This document shows, one piece after another, positions 32,206 through 32,644 of a stretch of 32,644 nt of DNA. Under the pieces are notes generated by a model. That model searched no databases, had not been told where the DNA came from, and was given only the letters and a program-made list of their open reading frames with translations. The DNA lies in contig CAYOPN010000031.1 in assembly GCA_964405835.1 (NCBI GenBank), positions 1 through 32,644 of the forward strand. The letters run 5' to 3'. How positions within the stretch are numbered: position 1 is the first letter of the stretch; each line of letters opens with the position of its first letter. The translations under genes were made by a program, and so were the position numbers. This stretch comes from JAJVIP01 sp964405835. Lineage in GTDB: Bacteria > Elusimicrobiota > Elusimicrobia > F11.

Positions 32206-32644
32206 ATGAATGGCAAGATTATGAAACTAACCTTTCACGTCATCGGCCGGAATGCTTGGCTCGCGATCGCCTTGATTGCGGGCCTTCGTGTCTCTGCCCC
32301 CGCCGCGTTCCAAGAAGCGCTTTGGGGGGCGCGCCCCGCATCGATGGTTGGCGCTTTCACCGCTGTCGCAGACGACGCCAACGCCCCTGCCTACAATCCC
32401 TCCGGCATCAGCCACATCACCCAGAACGAAATGACTTTCATGTACGCGCGCCTGTTTTCCGGCGTCAATTTTTACGCTGGAGAAGAGGACACCTCCCGCC
32501 TCGGACTTGGATACTTTAGTTACGTGCCCCAGATTAAAAACAAAGCTTACGGAAGTTATGCCATCACCTGGACCAATTTTGCCGCCACCAATCTTTACCG
32601 CGAAGACAGCCTTGCGATCACCGTCGCCGATTCCTACCGGTTCG
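32206..32644 (+). CDS. PorV/UPF0164-like outer-membrane barrel protein (3' partial)
   Basis: 146 codons are visible and the frame runs off the window. A signal peptide (KIMKLTFHVIGRNAWLAIAL, then IAGLRVSAPAA) precedes ALWGARPASMVGAFTAVADD and NAPAYNPSGIS, the N-terminal signature of the PorV/UPF0164/FadL-like group of outer-membrane proteins (GAR, GGAFTAVADD, NPAG). Beta-strand-like segments follow (MTFMYARLFSGVNFYAG; LGLGYFSYV). I chose ATG 32206 with GGGG (32194-32197) upstream; ATG 32221 is an alternative that still gives a signal peptide. It follows a terminator and so is probably a separate unit. Members of this group act in secretion or small-molecule passage; which applies here cannot be told. 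Confidence 0.8.
   Translation, partial: MNGKIMKLTFHVIGRNAWLAIALIAGLRVSAPAAFQEALWGARPASMVGAFTAVADDANAPAYNPSGISHITQNEMTFMYARLFSGVNFYAGEEDTSRLGLGYFSYVPQIKNKAYGSYAITWTNFAATNLYREDSLAITVADSYRF

Noticed and set aside
1..32644. Transposase, integrase or phage genes
   Set aside because: No coding region shows such domains; only non-autonomous palindromic repeats and an att-like duplication are present.

Overview
The window looks like a chromosome fragment from a Gram-negative, probably uncultured bacterium. It encodes outer-membrane barrels, an OmpA-type peptidoglycan-binding protein and several lipoproteins. Two neighbouring giant multidomain membrane proteins (more than 2,587 and about 3,444 residues) resemble those reported from Candidatus Omnitrophota, but that placement is inference and needs marker genes. 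Every gene I can support is on the + strand.

Region 1 (1-19617) holds two giant paralogues that share an N-terminal ChaN/TraB-like domain and then diverge completely. The first (1-7764) is cut by the window start. It carries a protein-kinase domain between two copies of a membrane segment, then GNAT-like, HEAT-repeat, ubiquitin-like and HExxH peptidase-like parts. The second (9283-19617) carries several membrane blocks, an array of degenerate helix-turn-helix units, a sigma-70-like module and a C-terminal CPBP (CAAX-protease-like) module. Between them lie a tRNA-Thr(UGU), a duplicated tRNA 3' end with strong hairpins, and a Fic protein with its own putative promoter.

Region 2 (19736-32018) is a compact co-directional cluster for carbohydrate capture, uptake and sensing. 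It encodes a lipoprotein solute-binding protein, two ABC permeases, an outer-membrane barrel, four exported proteins with related beta-sandwich (carbohydrate-binding-like) domains, one of them fused to OmpA, and a small DUF5683-like membrane protein. It ends with a second solute-binding protein that has no signal peptide, overlapping by four bases a GAF-GGDEF diguanylate cyclase. No ABC ATPase gene is present. A plausible reading is an envelope-spanning sugar system whose sensory output is c-di-GMP.

Region 3 (32019-32644) is a terminator, a putative promoter region and the start of a PorV/UPF0164-like outer-membrane protein that runs off the window.

The two most striking observations are: (a) a predicted membrane-tethered sigma-like module in the same polypeptide as a CPBP-protease-like domain; and (b) four palindromic repeats of at least two families, each at or just upstream of the signal-peptide codons of a gene in the sugar cluster, with the reading frame kept open through every one.
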